Source: Natronobacterium gregoryi SP2 (GTDB lineage Archaea > Halobacteriota > Halobacteria > Halobacteriales > Natrialbaceae). Taken from it: DNA of 64,000 bases. Shown here one piece after another: positions 26,374 to 35,362 of the stretch; the first letter of the stretch is position 1; each line of letters starts with the position of its first letter. The notes beneath the pieces are model-generated. The model saw only the letters and a list, made by a program, of their open reading frames with translations. It ran no database searches and was not told where the DNA came from. The DNA lies in the NCBI RefSeq assembly GCF_000230715.2, contig NC_019792.1, forward strand, positions 1,922,001-1,986,000, given 5' to 3'. Position numbers and translations under genes: made by a program.

Positions 26374-27498
26374 ATGCTGTTGGTCCTCTGTGTCGATCTC
26401 GACGACGACCTCGGTCGCAAGACCGGTTTTTCGACGCCCGTCGTCGGCCGCGAACCCGTCGAGGAGGCGGCTATCGCACTCGCCACCGCAGACCCGGAGG
26501 ACTCCGACGTGAACGTGATCTTCCAGGGATTGCACGTCTACGACGACCTCTCGGAACGCGACGAGAGCGTCGAGGTCGCGGTGGTCACCGGCAACGAGGA
26601 AGGCGACGTCGCCGCCAACCGAGAGGTCGGCGAGGAGATCGATACGGTCCTCGCAAGCCTCTCGACGGCAGACGACGTCACTGCCCTCGTGATCACCGAT
26701 GGCGCACAGGACGAGTCCGTCATTCCGGTCATCCGATCGCGTGTCCCCGTCGACGGCGTCCGTCGCGTCGTCGTCCGACAGGCCCAGAACTTGGAGTCGA
26801 TGTACTACACCTTCAAACAGGTGTTAGACGACCCCGAAACGCGAGGGACCGTCCTGATTCCGCTCGGTATCCTGCTTTTGATCTACCCACTCGCATTGAT
26901 CGGCAGCGCCCTCGAGATGCCGGGGTTCGTTCTGGGAACGACCTCGGCGCTACTGGGACTGTACCTCATCTCGCGAGGACTGGGGCTTGGTGAACGACTC
27001 GACACCGCCGCAGCGCAGGTTCGCCGATCGCTGTACGCCGGTCGGACGACGCTGCTTGCGTACGTCGTCGCTGCCGCCCTGTTCGTCCTCGGTGGCGTCA
27101 GCGGGACGAACACGCTCGAGGAGGTCGACCCGTCGACCGCCCCGGTCATGCTAGCAGCGCTCGTCTACGGTTCGATCCAGTGGCTCGCCGCCGCGGGCGT
27201 CACCACCAGTCTCGGCCAGATCACCGACGAGTACATCGCCGGCGATCTGGAGTGGCGCTATCTCAACGCGCCGTTTTACGTCGTCTCGATCGCGCTCGTG
27301 TTACACGCGGTCAGCGCTTTCTTCCTCGGACGAGCGGATGTCGGCTACCTCGCGACGGCGTTGACGGTGGGGACGCTACTGGGGATTACGAGCACGCTCG
27401 CGTTCGCCATCGCCGAGTCGCGGTTCTCGGACCACGAAGAATCAGAGGCGGACGCGGAGACAGAAGAGCCACGCACAGCCGAGAGAGTACGCCCCTGA
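26374..27498 (+). CDS. DUF373 family membrane protein
   Basis: 374 aa. The N-terminal cytoplasmic alpha/beta half starts with LLVLCVDLDDDLGRKTGF and contains NVIFQGLHVYDDL, VAVVTGNEEGDVAANREV and ALVITDGAQDESVIPVI, all typical of archaeal DUF373. The C-terminal half has about six transmembrane helices starting near 150 (LIPLGILLLIYPLALIG) with a long acidic tail. The role is unknown. The stop TGA (27496-27498) is the first triplet of a short family A element. Confidence 0.85.
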   Translation: MLLVLCVDLDDDLGRKTGFSTPVVGREPVEEAAIALATADPEDSDVNVIFQGLHVYDDLSERDESVEVAVVTGNEEGDVAANREVGEEIDTVLASLSTADDVTALVITDGAQDESVIPVIRSRVPVDGVRRVVVRQAQNLESMYYTFKQVLDDPETRGTVLIPLGILLLIYPLALIGSALEMPGFVLGTTSALLGLYLISRGLGLGERLDTAAAQVRRSLYAGRTTLLAYVVAAALFVLGGVSGTNTLEEVDPSTAPVMLAALVYGSIQWLAAAGVTTSLGQITDEYIAGDLEWRYLNAPFYVVSIALVLHAVSAFFLGRADVGYLATALTVGTLLGITSTLAFAIAESRFSDHEESEADAETEEPRTAERVRP

Positions 27499-27538
27499 GA
27501 CGGGTTCCTGTCGGCCGCTGCCAGTGAACCGTTCTCAG
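27496..27538. repeat. Short family A palindrome; edge TGA is the stop of the DUF373 gene
   Basis: A 43-bp version lacking the inner stem: TGAGACGGGTTCCTG opposite CAGTGAACCGTTCTCAG. The TGA at 27496-27498 ends the DUF373 reading frame. Confidence 0.7.
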
Positions 27539-27615
27539 AAGCGGACACCGAAGATCGGTCCAGCAATCCGCCAGACCCACAGCGGAAACCGCTATGCTGC
27601 CTCTTCCCCTTCCTG

Positions 27616-28458
27616 CTACCGTTCCCGCTCGACGACGAACTCCGCGAGCTCACGCAGGTAGCCCTTGGCGTCCCCATCCGTGGCCTCGACCCGCTCGAGC
27701 GCATCGATTGCCCGGTTGGCCTCGGATCGCGCGCGGTCGTTTGCTTCCGCTGGGGTGAGGTCGGTAACCTGGACGACCGACGGACGCTCGAGGGCGGCGT
27801 CGTGGCCGGTCGGCTTGCCGAGGTCTTCGGGGTCTGCGACGGCGTCCAAGACGTCGTCTCTGATCTGGAAGGCGACTCCGACTCGCTCGGCGTACTCGCC
27901 AAGTGCTTCGACGGTAAGCGGGTCCGAGTCGGCAGCGATCGCGCCGAGTTCGGCCGCTGCTCGGAAGAGCGAGCCGGTCTTTCGGCGAGCGAGAGTCATG
28001 TACTCGTCTTCGTTTGTCGGCTGTGACGACAGTTCGGTCGCCTCGCCGACCCCGAGTTCGACCATCGACTCCGCGACGACCTGGGTCGCCTGCGGGTCCG
28101 CAGAAAAGAGATCGAATGCCTCACCAAGCAAGCCGTCACTCGTGATGATCGCCGGGCCGTATCCGAACTCGTCCCAGGCACTCGCCGTGCCCCGACGGAG
28201 TTCCGACCGGTCGATGATGTCGTCGACTACCAGCGAAGCGTTGTGGACGAGTTCGACTCCGACACCGAAGTCGACGGCATCTTCGGCCTCCCCGCCGACC
28301 ATCTCGCAGGCAAGCACCGTGACCATCGGCCGAACACGTTTCCCATCCGAAAGCGTCACGTGACGGATTTCCTCGTTGAGCGTCTCGGGTTCGACTTCGT
28401 CGACGACTTCGGTGAGACGCTTTTCAATCAGCGCCCGACGCCGCTCGAGAAGTTCCAT
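27616..28458 (-). CDS. idsA: Polyprenyl diphosphate synthase (GGPP/GFPP type)
   Basis: 280 aa. Trans-isoprenyl diphosphate synthase making the C20 (or C25) chains of archaeal lipids. The first aspartate-rich motif is DDIID (79-83), the second DDVLD (201-205), with the IPP-binding GKRVRPMV near residue 39. The residue five before the first motif is Ala74, a small side chain that in related archaeal enzymes allows products of C20 or longer. Length is slightly short (about 350 aa is common) because the C-terminal tail is reduced, ending soon after the LAEFVVERER helix. Confidence 0.88.
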   Translation of the reverse strand: MELLERRRALIEKRLTEVVDEVEPETLNEEIRHVTLSDGKRVRPMVTVLACEMVGGEAEDAVDFGVGVELVHNASLVVDDIIDRSELRRGTASAWDEFGYGPAIITSDGLLGEAFDLFSADPQATQVVAESMVELGVGEATELSSQPTNEDEYMTLARRKTGSLFRAAAELGAIAADSDPLTVEALGEYAERVGVAFQIRDDVLDAVADPEDLGKPTGHDAALERPSVVQVTDLTPAEANDRARSEANRAIDALERVEATDGDAKGYLRELAEFVVERER

Positions 28459-28535
28459 TAGCCGCGATTAGGACGGGGGTCCAAAGTACGTGACGGTTCG
28501 AATGCTTTCGAGCAAGCGTCGCGTGAGTCCGTTCG

Positions 28536-28621
28536 CTAGTACCGTCCCACCCGTCGACTACTGGATCGACAGACCGCACGGACCGGGTTCTCGATCCACC
28601 AGCGCAGAGCTGGCCTGCTAG
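28536..28621. repeat. Family B element, copy 3; edge CTAG contains the stop of the transducer gene
   Basis: 86 bp from CTAG to CTAG. The left arm is CTAGTACCGTCCCACCCGTC. The inner hairpin is TACTGGATCGA with TCGATCCACCAG. On the minus strand the CTAG at 28618-28621 provides the TAG stop (28618-28620) of the transducer gene. Confidence 0.72.
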
Positions 28622-30978
28622 TTGCTCTCGGTTTTGTGTCCCGTCTCGGGCGCTTCGAGTTGCTCCCGGTCGCCTCGAGTCTCGGGGACGTTCTCTCCCG
28701 TTTTCTCGAGTTCGAATTGATCGAGGGTTTCACTCAGTTGGGATGCCTGATTGGCGAGCGAACTGGCACTTTGTGACACTTCCGAGAGCGCGGACGTCTG
28801 CTCTTCGGCTGCAGCGGCGACGCTCTGTGACTCCTCGGCCGTCGATTCGGCTATTTCGGTCGCCGACGAGATCATCGCGAGGATCTCCTGTGTCGAAGCC
28901 GTCTGTTGCTCCGTGGCGGCCGAAATCTCTTGGATGCCGTCGTTGGTGTTTTCGGCGTGGGTAGCGATTTCGTCCAGTGCAGTGGCTGCGTCCTCGACCG
29001 AATCGACGTGTTCGGAGATGCGTGCAGCCGTTCGCTCGACGTCTGCTACCGTCTCCGCTGTCTGGTCGTTGATGCGATCCAACCGGTCTTCGATCTCTTC
29101 GGCAGTCGATTTGGTGTCCGCTGCCAGCTCCTTCACCTGCGTGGCGACGACATCGAAGCCAGCGCCGTCACTGCCGTCACCGCGTGCTGCCTCGATGTTT
29201 GCGTTCAACGCGAGCATGTTCGTCTCTCGAGCGATGTCCGTAATCAACTCGACCAACTCGTCGACCTGTGCCATCTTCGTCTCGAGGTCTCGAATGGCGT
29301 CGACTGCCTCTTCGGACTCGTCTTCGATCTCGTGCATGCCGCTGATCGCCTCTTCGGCGGCTTCGCGTCCATCCCGGCCGGTTTCGGCCATCCGAGATGC
29401 CATGTCGGCGACTTCGTTCGAAGACGCAGCGATCTCTTCGGTCGTCGTCGACAGGCTCTCCATCTCCCGATCGACCGTCTGCAGGGACTCGTTCTGGTTC
29501 TCGGCTCCGTCGGAAATCTCCTGTACCGACTCGGACACCTGTTGCGATGCGGCCTGTACCTCCTGTGCACTCGCAGTCACCTGTTCGCTGGCTGCTGCGA
29601 CCTCGTTTGCGAACGCTTTGACGTCCGCCACCGTCGATTCGAGTTGGTCGACCATCCCGTTGAACGCGACCGCGATGTCGGTCATCGCATCGCTTTCGCT
29701 TTCGGGATCGAGTCGCCGGGAGAGGTCACCGTCAGCACAGGCGGCCATCGTCGTGCTGAACTCCTCGGCTTTGCGCTCTAGGTGATTCGTCATCCGCTCG
29801 AGTTCTTCACGCTCGGCTTCGGCCTCGCGTTTGGCTTTCTCGGCTTCACTCTGTGCCTCGGTCGCCTCTTCCTGTTTCTGTTCGGCCTCTTCGCGGGCAG
29901 CCTCTGCTTCCTCGATCTGCTCGCGAAGCGACGTTCGCATCGAGTCGAACCCATCGAACAACTGTCCGATCTCGTCGGTGCGGTTCGTCTCGAGGTCGAC
30001 GTCGAGATTGCCGGCTTCCATCGCCGCTGCTCGGTCCCGAAGCGTCGTTATTGGGCCGACGGTCTGTCGCCCGAGAACGACGCCGATCAGGCTCAACGCG
30101 CCCAGATTAAACGCGATCATGAGCAAGATGTTGTTCCCGACGCTGGCCGCAACACCGTAGGCTTCGTCGGTCGGAATACTCGAGACTGCAACCCACTGTG
30201 TGTTGCTTACCGGAACGTACGAGTGGACTCGATCGTCGTCGGACAGCAGTTGTATTCGGCCGCCCAGGGCTGCTTCGAGAGACTCGTCGTCGGCGTCGAC
30301 GGCGACGTGGTCGGCCTGGAAGACGTCGTTGCCGTCCGCGTCGAGGATGACTGTCGACTGTGAGATGTCGTCTTGCTGTAGTTGCTCGATCTGGTACTCG
30401 AGGGTGCCGATGACGACGACGACGCGGTCGTCGCGGTCCGTGACCGGACTGGCAAACGCCATCACCTGATCGTCGAGCGTGGGCGATTCGTACGCTTCCG
30501 GCGTGTGCCAGATTTCTTCGTCTAACAGGAACTCCGCGTCGAAGTCGTGGTCGCTCCACGGTTCCTCGAGGTCGGTGAACGGTCTGTCGCGATAGGCGGC
30601 GGTCGTGCTGGTGACGACTTCGTCGCTGTCGGTGTCGAGGTAGTGGATGGCGCGGACGTTGACGCCCATGCGGGCCTGTTCTTCGACGAGATGTGCCTGG
30701 ACTTCTTGTGGGTCACCGTCCTGGAGGATCGGTGAGTCGGATGCGGTACGGGTCTGGACGGAGAGTGACTCCATCCAGGAACTGATTTCGTCGGCTTGCA
30801 TCTCCGCGGTCGTTTCCAACTCCGCGTTGGCGTCTTCCTGGACGGTGTTGTCGACGAAGACGTAGCTCCCGGCCCCGACGACGCTCATCACGAGGACGAC
30901 GACGAGGATGGCGAGAACGAACTTGGCGAGGTAACTGCGCCTGACGAACGAGGGGATGAGTGTTGTTGCGAGTGACAT
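28618..30978 (-). CDS. Methyl-accepting chemotaxis transducer (Htr)
   Basis: 786 aa from the ATG at 30978. A first membrane helix (16-38, LAKFVLAILVVVLVMSVV) is followed by an extracytoplasmic Cache-type sensor (about 45-300, with ILDADGNDVFQ and TQWVAVSSIPTDEAYG) and a second helix (about 303-322). A HAMP domain starts at VGPITTLRDRAAAMEAGNLD, a second HAMP-like coiled coil follows, and then the signalling domain, whose tip contains EISAATEQQTASTQ-type repeats and LVELITDIARETNMLALNAN. Glu/Gln pairs on the heptads are likely methylation sites. It starts 5 bp after the stop of a lipoprotein binding-protein gene, so the two are probably a receptor pair. Confidence 0.9.
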   Translation of the reverse strand: MSLATTLIPSFVRRSYLAKFVLAILVVVLVMSVVGAGSYVFVDNTVQEDANAELETTAEMQADEISSWMESLSVQTRTASDSPILQDGDPQEVQAHLVEEQARMGVNVRAIHYLDTDSDEVVTSTTAAYRDRPFTDLEEPWSDHDFDAEFLLDEEIWHTPEAYESPTLDDQVMAFASPVTDRDDRVVVVIGTLEYQIEQLQQDDISQSTVILDADGNDVFQADHVAVDADDESLEAALGGRIQLLSDDDRVHSYVPVSNTQWVAVSSIPTDEAYGVAASVGNNILLMIAFNLGALSLIGVVLGRQTVGPITTLRDRAAAMEAGNLDVDLETNRTDEIGQLFDGFDSMRTSLREQIEEAEAAREEAEQKQEEATEAQSEAEKAKREAEAEREELERMTNHLERKAEEFSTTMAACADGDLSRRLDPESESDAMTDIAVAFNGMVDQLESTVADVKAFANEVAAASEQVTASAQEVQAASQQVSESVQEISDGAENQNESLQTVDREMESLSTTTEEIAASSNEVADMASRMAETGRDGREAAEEAISGMHEIEDESEEAVDAIRDLETKMAQVDELVELITDIARETNMLALNANIEAARGDGSDGAGFDVVATQVKELAADTKSTAEEIEDRLDRINDQTAETVADVERTAARISEHVDSVEDAATALDEIATHAENTNDGIQEISAATEQQTASTQEILAMISSATEIAESTAEESQSVAAAAEEQTSALSEVSQSASSLANQASQLSETLDQFELEKTGENVPETRGDREQLEAPETGHKTESN

Positions 30979-30983
30979 TGGTG

Positions 30984-32261
30984 TTAGTATGGATCGAGGC
31001 GGTCGATTTCGGTGATGCCGCCGTCGGCGGTGCTGTCGAACTCCCAGTGCTCGAAGACCGTGTCGGTTGGGTCGCCGTTCTCGTCGAACCCGGTCTCGTT
31101 GGCTGCACCGCGGTATTCGACGGTAGTGCCTTCCGCAGCGAGTCTGATGCCGTCGGCGATCGTGTCGGGTGTGACCTCTTCGCCACCCTGGCTCGTGACG
31201 GTGTGAATGGCGTTCTGGATGGCCTGTCCGTCGTTTTGACCGGCGTACGCGTTTGCCAACAAGAGCACGGCAGTCGCGTCGTAGGCGTAGTATTCGAAGA
31301 GGTCGGGTTCGCCGTCGTGTTCGCCAGTGTACATTTCTGTGAAGGTGCCGACCCCGGGACCGTCGATGAGTGGAGCAGTACCTCTGATCCCGTCGAGTGG
31401 GTAGTCGACCTGTTCGTGAAGGTCCCCCAGGCGGAGAGCGTCGGTACACAACAGGTCGAAGGAGTTTCCGGGCTCGAGATCGGTAAACAGCGTCTGGGCC
31501 ATCTCGGGGTAGATGGCTGGAATCACCAGGTCGGGGTCTGCCTCGGCAAGCCGCTCGATCTCGCTGTCGTGAGAGTCGGCGGTGACCTCGACGGGAACGT
31601 GGTCGGTGATCGTGCCGCCGTGAATGGTTTCGAACGCCCGCTCGAAAGACTGGCTGAGTTGCCAGCCGTAGTCGTTGTTGACGTACAGCGTGGCAGCGGT
31701 GTCGACGCCGCGTTCGGTCGCGGCGATTTCAGCCATAACCGCACTCTGGACGGCATCCGAAATCGCCGTCCGGAAGACGAACCCACCGTCGTTGAGCGTC
31801 GTCAGCGTCGGCGTCGTCGATGCGGGCGAACAGGAGACGATCTGGTAGGGAACGAGGACCTGCTGGGTCGCCTGAAGGGTGATGTCAGAGTCGAGCGGCC
31901 CAGTCACCATCGCATAGCCGTCGTCGACGAGTGACGTCGCGGCCTGGGCGGCAGTCGCCGGATCGCTCTCCGTGTCTGCTTCGGTGTACTCGATCTCGAT
32001 GTCGAGATCGGGATCGTCGCGGGCCTGCTTGACCGGAAGCGTGGCGGCGGCGAGGATGTCTTCGCCGACTGCACTTCGTGGACCGCTCAGCGGAAGCATG
32101 ATACCGAGTTTGATCGTCCGGTCGGTGCTGGCGGTGCCGGAACCAGAGGCGGCTGTACCCGACTCGGTGCCGGGGATCACGCCAGTACAACCAGCGAGTC
32201 CGGCAAGGGATGTGCCGGCCATCCCTGCCAGAAGTCGTCTGCGGTTCGTGTCGCTGTCCAT
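30984..32261 (-). CDS. Tat lipoprotein solute-binding protein (LIV-binding / Peripla_BP_6 type)
   Basis: 425 aa. The Tat signal NRRRLLAGMAG is followed by the lipobox LAGLAGC (Cys25) and a Ser/Gly/Thr linker. The mature domain is a type I periplasmic-binding fold: IKLGIMLPLSGPRSAVGED, MVTGPLDSDITLQATQ, IVSCSPASTTPTL, AATLYVNNDYGWQLSQSF and DLVIPAIYPEMAQTLF. No ABC permease or ATPase genes are adjacent. Instead the next gene is a chemotaxis transducer, as for the Halobacterium BasB-BasT and CosB-CosT pairs, which sense amino acids and osmolytes. The ligand is unknown; LIV-type folds often bind branched amino acids or amides. Confidence 0.85.
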   Translation of the reverse strand: MDSDTNRRRLLAGMAGTSLAGLAGCTGVIPGTESGTAASGSGTASTDRTIKLGIMLPLSGPRSAVGEDILAAATLPVKQARDDPDLDIEIEYTEADTESDPATAAQAATSLVDDGYAMVTGPLDSDITLQATQQVLVPYQIVSCSPASTTPTLTTLNDGGFVFRTAISDAVQSAVMAEIAATERGVDTAATLYVNNDYGWQLSQSFERAFETIHGGTITDHVPVEVTADSHDSEIERLAEADPDLVIPAIYPEMAQTLFTDLEPGNSFDLLCTDALRLGDLHEQVDYPLDGIRGTAPLIDGPGVGTFTEMYTGEHDGEPDLFEYYAYDATAVLLLANAYAGQNDGQAIQNAIHTVTSQGGEEVTPDTIADGIRLAAEGTTVEYRGAANETGFDENGDPTDTVFEHWEFDSTADGGITEIDRLDPY

Positions 32262-32534
32262 GTTACTCAGTTTTTCTTTGTATATGTATGCCTGATGGCC
32301 CTTTTGTGCTTCACTCGCACATCGTTCATATTGTTGAGTGGCTTTTCAATATCGCTCGCTTCTTTTAGACACGCTTCGAACGTACTCTCGCGCCACGGTT
32401 TCACCTCGAGTGTGACGGCCCGACAGCGATTCCAGCTCGAGGCCACTACTTGGTTTGTTGTCTCAACTACGCCTGTTCGTCTCCGATTGCACCGTTTTCG
32501 TTCGACTTACAGGCTGCGTTCCGGGTGCTGTCCC

Positions 32535-32616
32535 CATACTGCTGGACAAACGTCAGTAAACACTCGATCGCGTCTCGAGTGCGATCGGTGTGTGCATGTT
32601 TGTCCGGCAGTATCAG
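32535..32616. repeat. Diverged family A-like palindrome
   Basis: The ends are CATACTGCTGGACAAACG and TGTTTGTCCGGCAGTATCAG. The inner arms CACTCGATCGC and GCGATCGGTGTG pair. It has the architecture of family A but different arm sequence. Confidence 0.6.
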
Positions 32617-32655
32617 TTGTCACTGGAGTCGATTCGAGAACAGTGCTCGCGGGAC

Positions 32656-32678
32656 ACGGTTACAGCAATCCGTATCAG
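32656..32678. repeat. Family A right arm only
   Basis: ACGGTTACAGCAATCCGTATCAG-like end without a clear left partner. Probably a truncated copy. Confidence 0.5.
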
Positions 32679-32866
32679 GGGCTGCTACAGGGTCGTGACG
32701 CGAGCCAGCCCGAAAAGGTGTGCCGTCAACAGAGCAACAATGTGGTTCGATCCCAGCCCCAGCGGTACTGCCAGCGAGCCAGCCACCGACGACGACTCGA
32801 GTCGGTCGCCAGTGGTTCGGGAAGCCACGGATCTCGCCGCTCTCGTTCGTGTCGCAGTCCCGTCTC

Positions 32867-33820
32867 CTACTGGTACTGTTCGGTCAGTGCCGGCACCACG
32901 TCGAACAGGTCGTCCGTGATCGCGTAGTCCGCGATGTCCATGATCGGTGCGTTCGGGTCGGTGTTGATCGCGACGATCGTATCGGAGCCTTTCATCCCGG
33001 CGACGTGCTGGACCGCACCGGAGATGCCGATCGCGACGTAGACGTCCGGCGTGACGACTTTTCCGGACTGGCCGACCTGTCGGTTCTTCGGGAGCCAGCC
33101 GTTGTCGACGATCGGTCGCGAGGCCGAGACGGTCGCGTCCAGTGCGTCCGCGAGGTCTTCGATGAGCTCGAGATTATCTTCGTCTTCGATCCCACGTCCG
33201 ACGGAGACGAGCACGTCGGCCTCGCTGATGTCGACGTCACCGCCACCGACCTCTTCGAAGCCGTTGACCGTCGTGCCAAGCGCGCCCTCGTCGATGTCGA
33301 CGTCGAAGGCGTCGATCGCGGCGTCGCCGGTCCCGTCAGCGGCGGGCCACTCGGCACCGCGGATCGTGACGACAGCCTGTCCCTCGAGTTCGGTCGTCGT
33401 CTCGACCTTGCCGCCGTACATCTCGCGTGTCGCGGTCAGCGTGTCGCCGTCGGTCTCGAGGTCGACCGTATCGGTGACGATCGGCAGACCGAGTTCGTTC
33501 GCGACGGCCGGAGCGTAGTCGAGTCCGTTGACGCTGTTTGGTGCGAGCACGTACTGCGGGGCGAGTTCGTCGTATAGCTGGATAACTGTCTGAGCGTAGA
33601 CGCCGTGGTTGAACTCTTCGCCGTAATCGACCGTGTGGATGGCGTCGACACCGTCGCGGTCGAGTTTCTGGGCGAACTCGTCGACGGTGCCACTGATGAC
33701 CGCCAGATGGAGGTCGCCGCCGGTCTCGTCGGCGAGTTCGCGCCCGGCAGTGACGAGTTCGTAGCTGACGTCGCGCAGGTCGCCACGGCGGTGGTCCGCG
33801 ACTGCGAGAACGTCCGTCAT
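32867..33820 (-). CDS. etfA: Electron transfer flavoprotein subunit alpha
   Basis: 317 aa. FAD-binding subunit that passes electrons from acyl-CoA and other dehydrogenases. The C-terminal FAD domain shows [50 protein letters not shown] and [18 protein letters not shown]. The N-terminal half is the alpha/beta domain pairing with EtfB. It overlaps etfB by 4 nt. No FixC/FixX-type quinone oxidoreductase lies in the window, so the electron acceptor gene is elsewhere. Confidence 0.93.
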   Translation of the reverse strand: MTDVLAVADHRRGDLRDVSYELVTAGRELADETGGDLHLAVISGTVDEFAQKLDRDGVDAIHTVDYGEEFNHGVYAQTVIQLYDELAPQYVLAPNSVNGLDYAPAVANELGLPIVTDTVDLETDGDTLTATREMYGGKVETTTELEGQAVVTIRGAEWPAADGTGDAAIDAFDVDIDEGALGTTVNGFEEVGGGDVDISEADVLVSVGRGIEDEDNLELIEDLADALDATVSASRPIVDNGWLPKNRQVGQSGKVVTPDVYVAIGISGAVQHVAGMKGSDTIVAINTDPNAPIMDIADYAITDDLFDVVPALTEQYQ

Positions 33821-34608
33821 GGTGCCACCCCCTTCTCCTCGAGGAGATCAGCGAGCTCTCCGGCGGTTTCTTCGGCGCTGCCCTCCCAAACAGTCACGTC
33901 GCTTTCACTTTCGGGTTCGTACATGTCCGTCAGTTCGAGATCCGAGTCGACGACGGTTTCGTCGACGTCGATGTCGGCGAGCGTCTGTACGTCGAGTGGC
34001 TTGCGCTGGGCCTGTCGGATGCCACGCAGGCTGGCGTAGCGAGGTTCGTTGATCCCGGTCTGGATCGTCAGGACGGCCGGCAGTTCGACGTCGGTCAACT
34101 CCTCGACACCACCCTCGAGTTCGCGGCGGACGGACGCGACACCGCCTTCCAGGTCGTGCTCGAGGTGGTTGACGACGGCGGCCCACTCGTAGCCGAGTTT
34201 CTCGGCGACGGAGACACCGGTTGCGCCGAAGGCGTCGTCGCCGGCCTGGACGCCCGAGAGGACGAGGTCGGGGTCTTCCTCCTCGACGACGGCGGTGAGG
34301 ATGTCGGTCTTGGCCTCGACGTCGAGCAGGTCGACGTCCTCGAGGGCGTCGTCCCAGACGCGAACGGCCCGATCTGCGCCCTTTGCGAGAGCCTGGCGGA
34401 TGGTCTGTTCGCAGTCTTCGGGCCCGATCGTGACCGTGACGACTTCGTCGGCGATGCCGGCCTCCTGAAGTTGGACGGCCTCTTCGACGGCGTAGTCGTC
34501 CCACTCGTTGAGATCGACACCGAGGTACTGGTCCGCGATCTCAGTCCCCTCGATCTCGAACTCGTCATCCACGGTCGCGACTTCTTTGACCGTAACGAGG
34601 ATTTTCAT
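33817..34608 (-). CDS. etfB: Electron transfer flavoprotein subunit beta
   Basis: 263 aa. AMP-binding partner of EtfA. Family motifs are MKILVTVKEVATVDDEFE, LNEWDDYAVEEAVQLQE, DLVLSGVQAGDDAFGATGV, the AVLTIQTGINEPRYASLRGI signature (about 185-204) and AQRKPL. The acidic C-terminal tail is longer than in bacteria, a common halophilic trait. First gene of a two-gene operon. Confidence 0.93.
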   Translation of the reverse strand: MKILVTVKEVATVDDEFEIEGTEIADQYLGVDLNEWDDYAVEEAVQLQEAGIADEVVTVTIGPEDCEQTIRQALAKGADRAVRVWDDALEDVDLLDVEAKTDILTAVVEEEDPDLVLSGVQAGDDAFGATGVSVAEKLGYEWAAVVNHLEHDLEGGVASVRRELEGGVEELTDVELPAVLTIQTGINEPRYASLRGIRQAQRKPLDVQTLADIDVDETVVDSDLELTDMYEPESESDVTVWEGSAEETAGELADLLEEKGVAP

Positions 34609-34757
34609 CGTCTATTACGACGGTGGCCCTCCCGTAAACGTTTTCGAAACACTGGTTCGCAGGCCAACAGTTCATTCACAGTCATCGCCCGTGGTTCGCG
34701 TCGCGTGCGTGTCTGGAAGACGGAAACGGTTTAACGACGCCGATGGTACTACGGTCC

Positions 34758-35249
34758 ATGGCAGACTGTCCACTTGCCGACGACTGTCCGAGCTTTTCCG
34801 AACGTATCTCGGGAATGGGGTGTCAACATTACGGCGACCGGGGTGGCAAGGAGTGGTGTAACCACTACAGCCAACCGATCGAAGACCTACAGACCCAGCC
34901 GGTCAAGGCTGGCGAAGAACTGGTCGTCGACGTCGTCGACATGCACGAAAGCGGCGCTGGCGTCGGCCGAACGGAGGATGGATTTATCGTCCTTATCGAC
35001 GGTGTATTGCCCGAAGCGCGTGCTCGAGTCAAGATCTCACAGGTCCACAGCAACCACGCCCGCGCAGAAAAACTCGAGTTGGTCCCGATGGAGGAAGACG
35101 ACGACGTCGGCGACGAACCGGCACTCAACGACGAAGACGACGACGAAGACAACGACGAAGACGACGAAGACGAGACGACGGCCGACCGGGACGGTCCCAA
35201 GCCACAGCGTGAACGGCTCGGGAGCCGCGAGAACTTCTGGGGCTCGTAA
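34758..35249 (+). CDS. TRAM domain protein with Cys-rich N-terminus and acidic tail
   Basis: 163 aa from the ATG at 34758. The N-terminus has cysteines in CPLADDCPSF, GMGCQHYGD and EWCNHY, perhaps a metal site. The TRAM beta-barrel (about 45-105) contains VKAGEELVVDVVDMHESGAG, DGFIVLIDGVLPEARARVKI and ARAEKLELV, an RNA-binding fold found in tRNA-modifying enzymes and archaeal cold-shock-like proteins. A run of Asp/Glu (about 110-140) follows, then a basic tail. An RNA-binding role is inferred from the domain. Confidence 0.8.
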   Translation: MADCPLADDCPSFSERISGMGCQHYGDRGGKEWCNHYSQPIEDLQTQPVKAGEELVVDVVDMHESGAGVGRTEDGFIVLIDGVLPEARARVKISQVHSNHARAEKLELVPMEEDDDVGDEPALNDEDDDEDNDEDDEDETTADRDGPKPQRERLGSRENFWGS

Positions 35250-35362
35250 GGGCTCGAGTGGACAGTCACGTGGCGCTCGAACGATCGGTTTCGTTCGGCT
35301 GACGGCTTCTTCTCGGTCTCCGGAACGTATTTCTTTCCGTGCGAACAAGTCGTGGGACGACC

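Larger units (their letters stand above)
32262..32866. other. Intergenic region with palindromes, no gene seen
   Basis: A 605-bp gap upstream of the binding-protein gene and downstream of etfA. It contains a complete palindrome (32535-32616) and a half element (32656-32678). Plus-strand frames across it are open but Arg/Ser/Cys-rich with poor codon use, so I do not call a gene. Confidence 0.5.

Noticed and set aside
32295-32927. 210-codon plus-strand ORF upstream of the binding-protein gene
   Set aside because: Arg, Ser and Cys-rich, crosses two palindromes and overlaps the end of etfA. No homology recognised.
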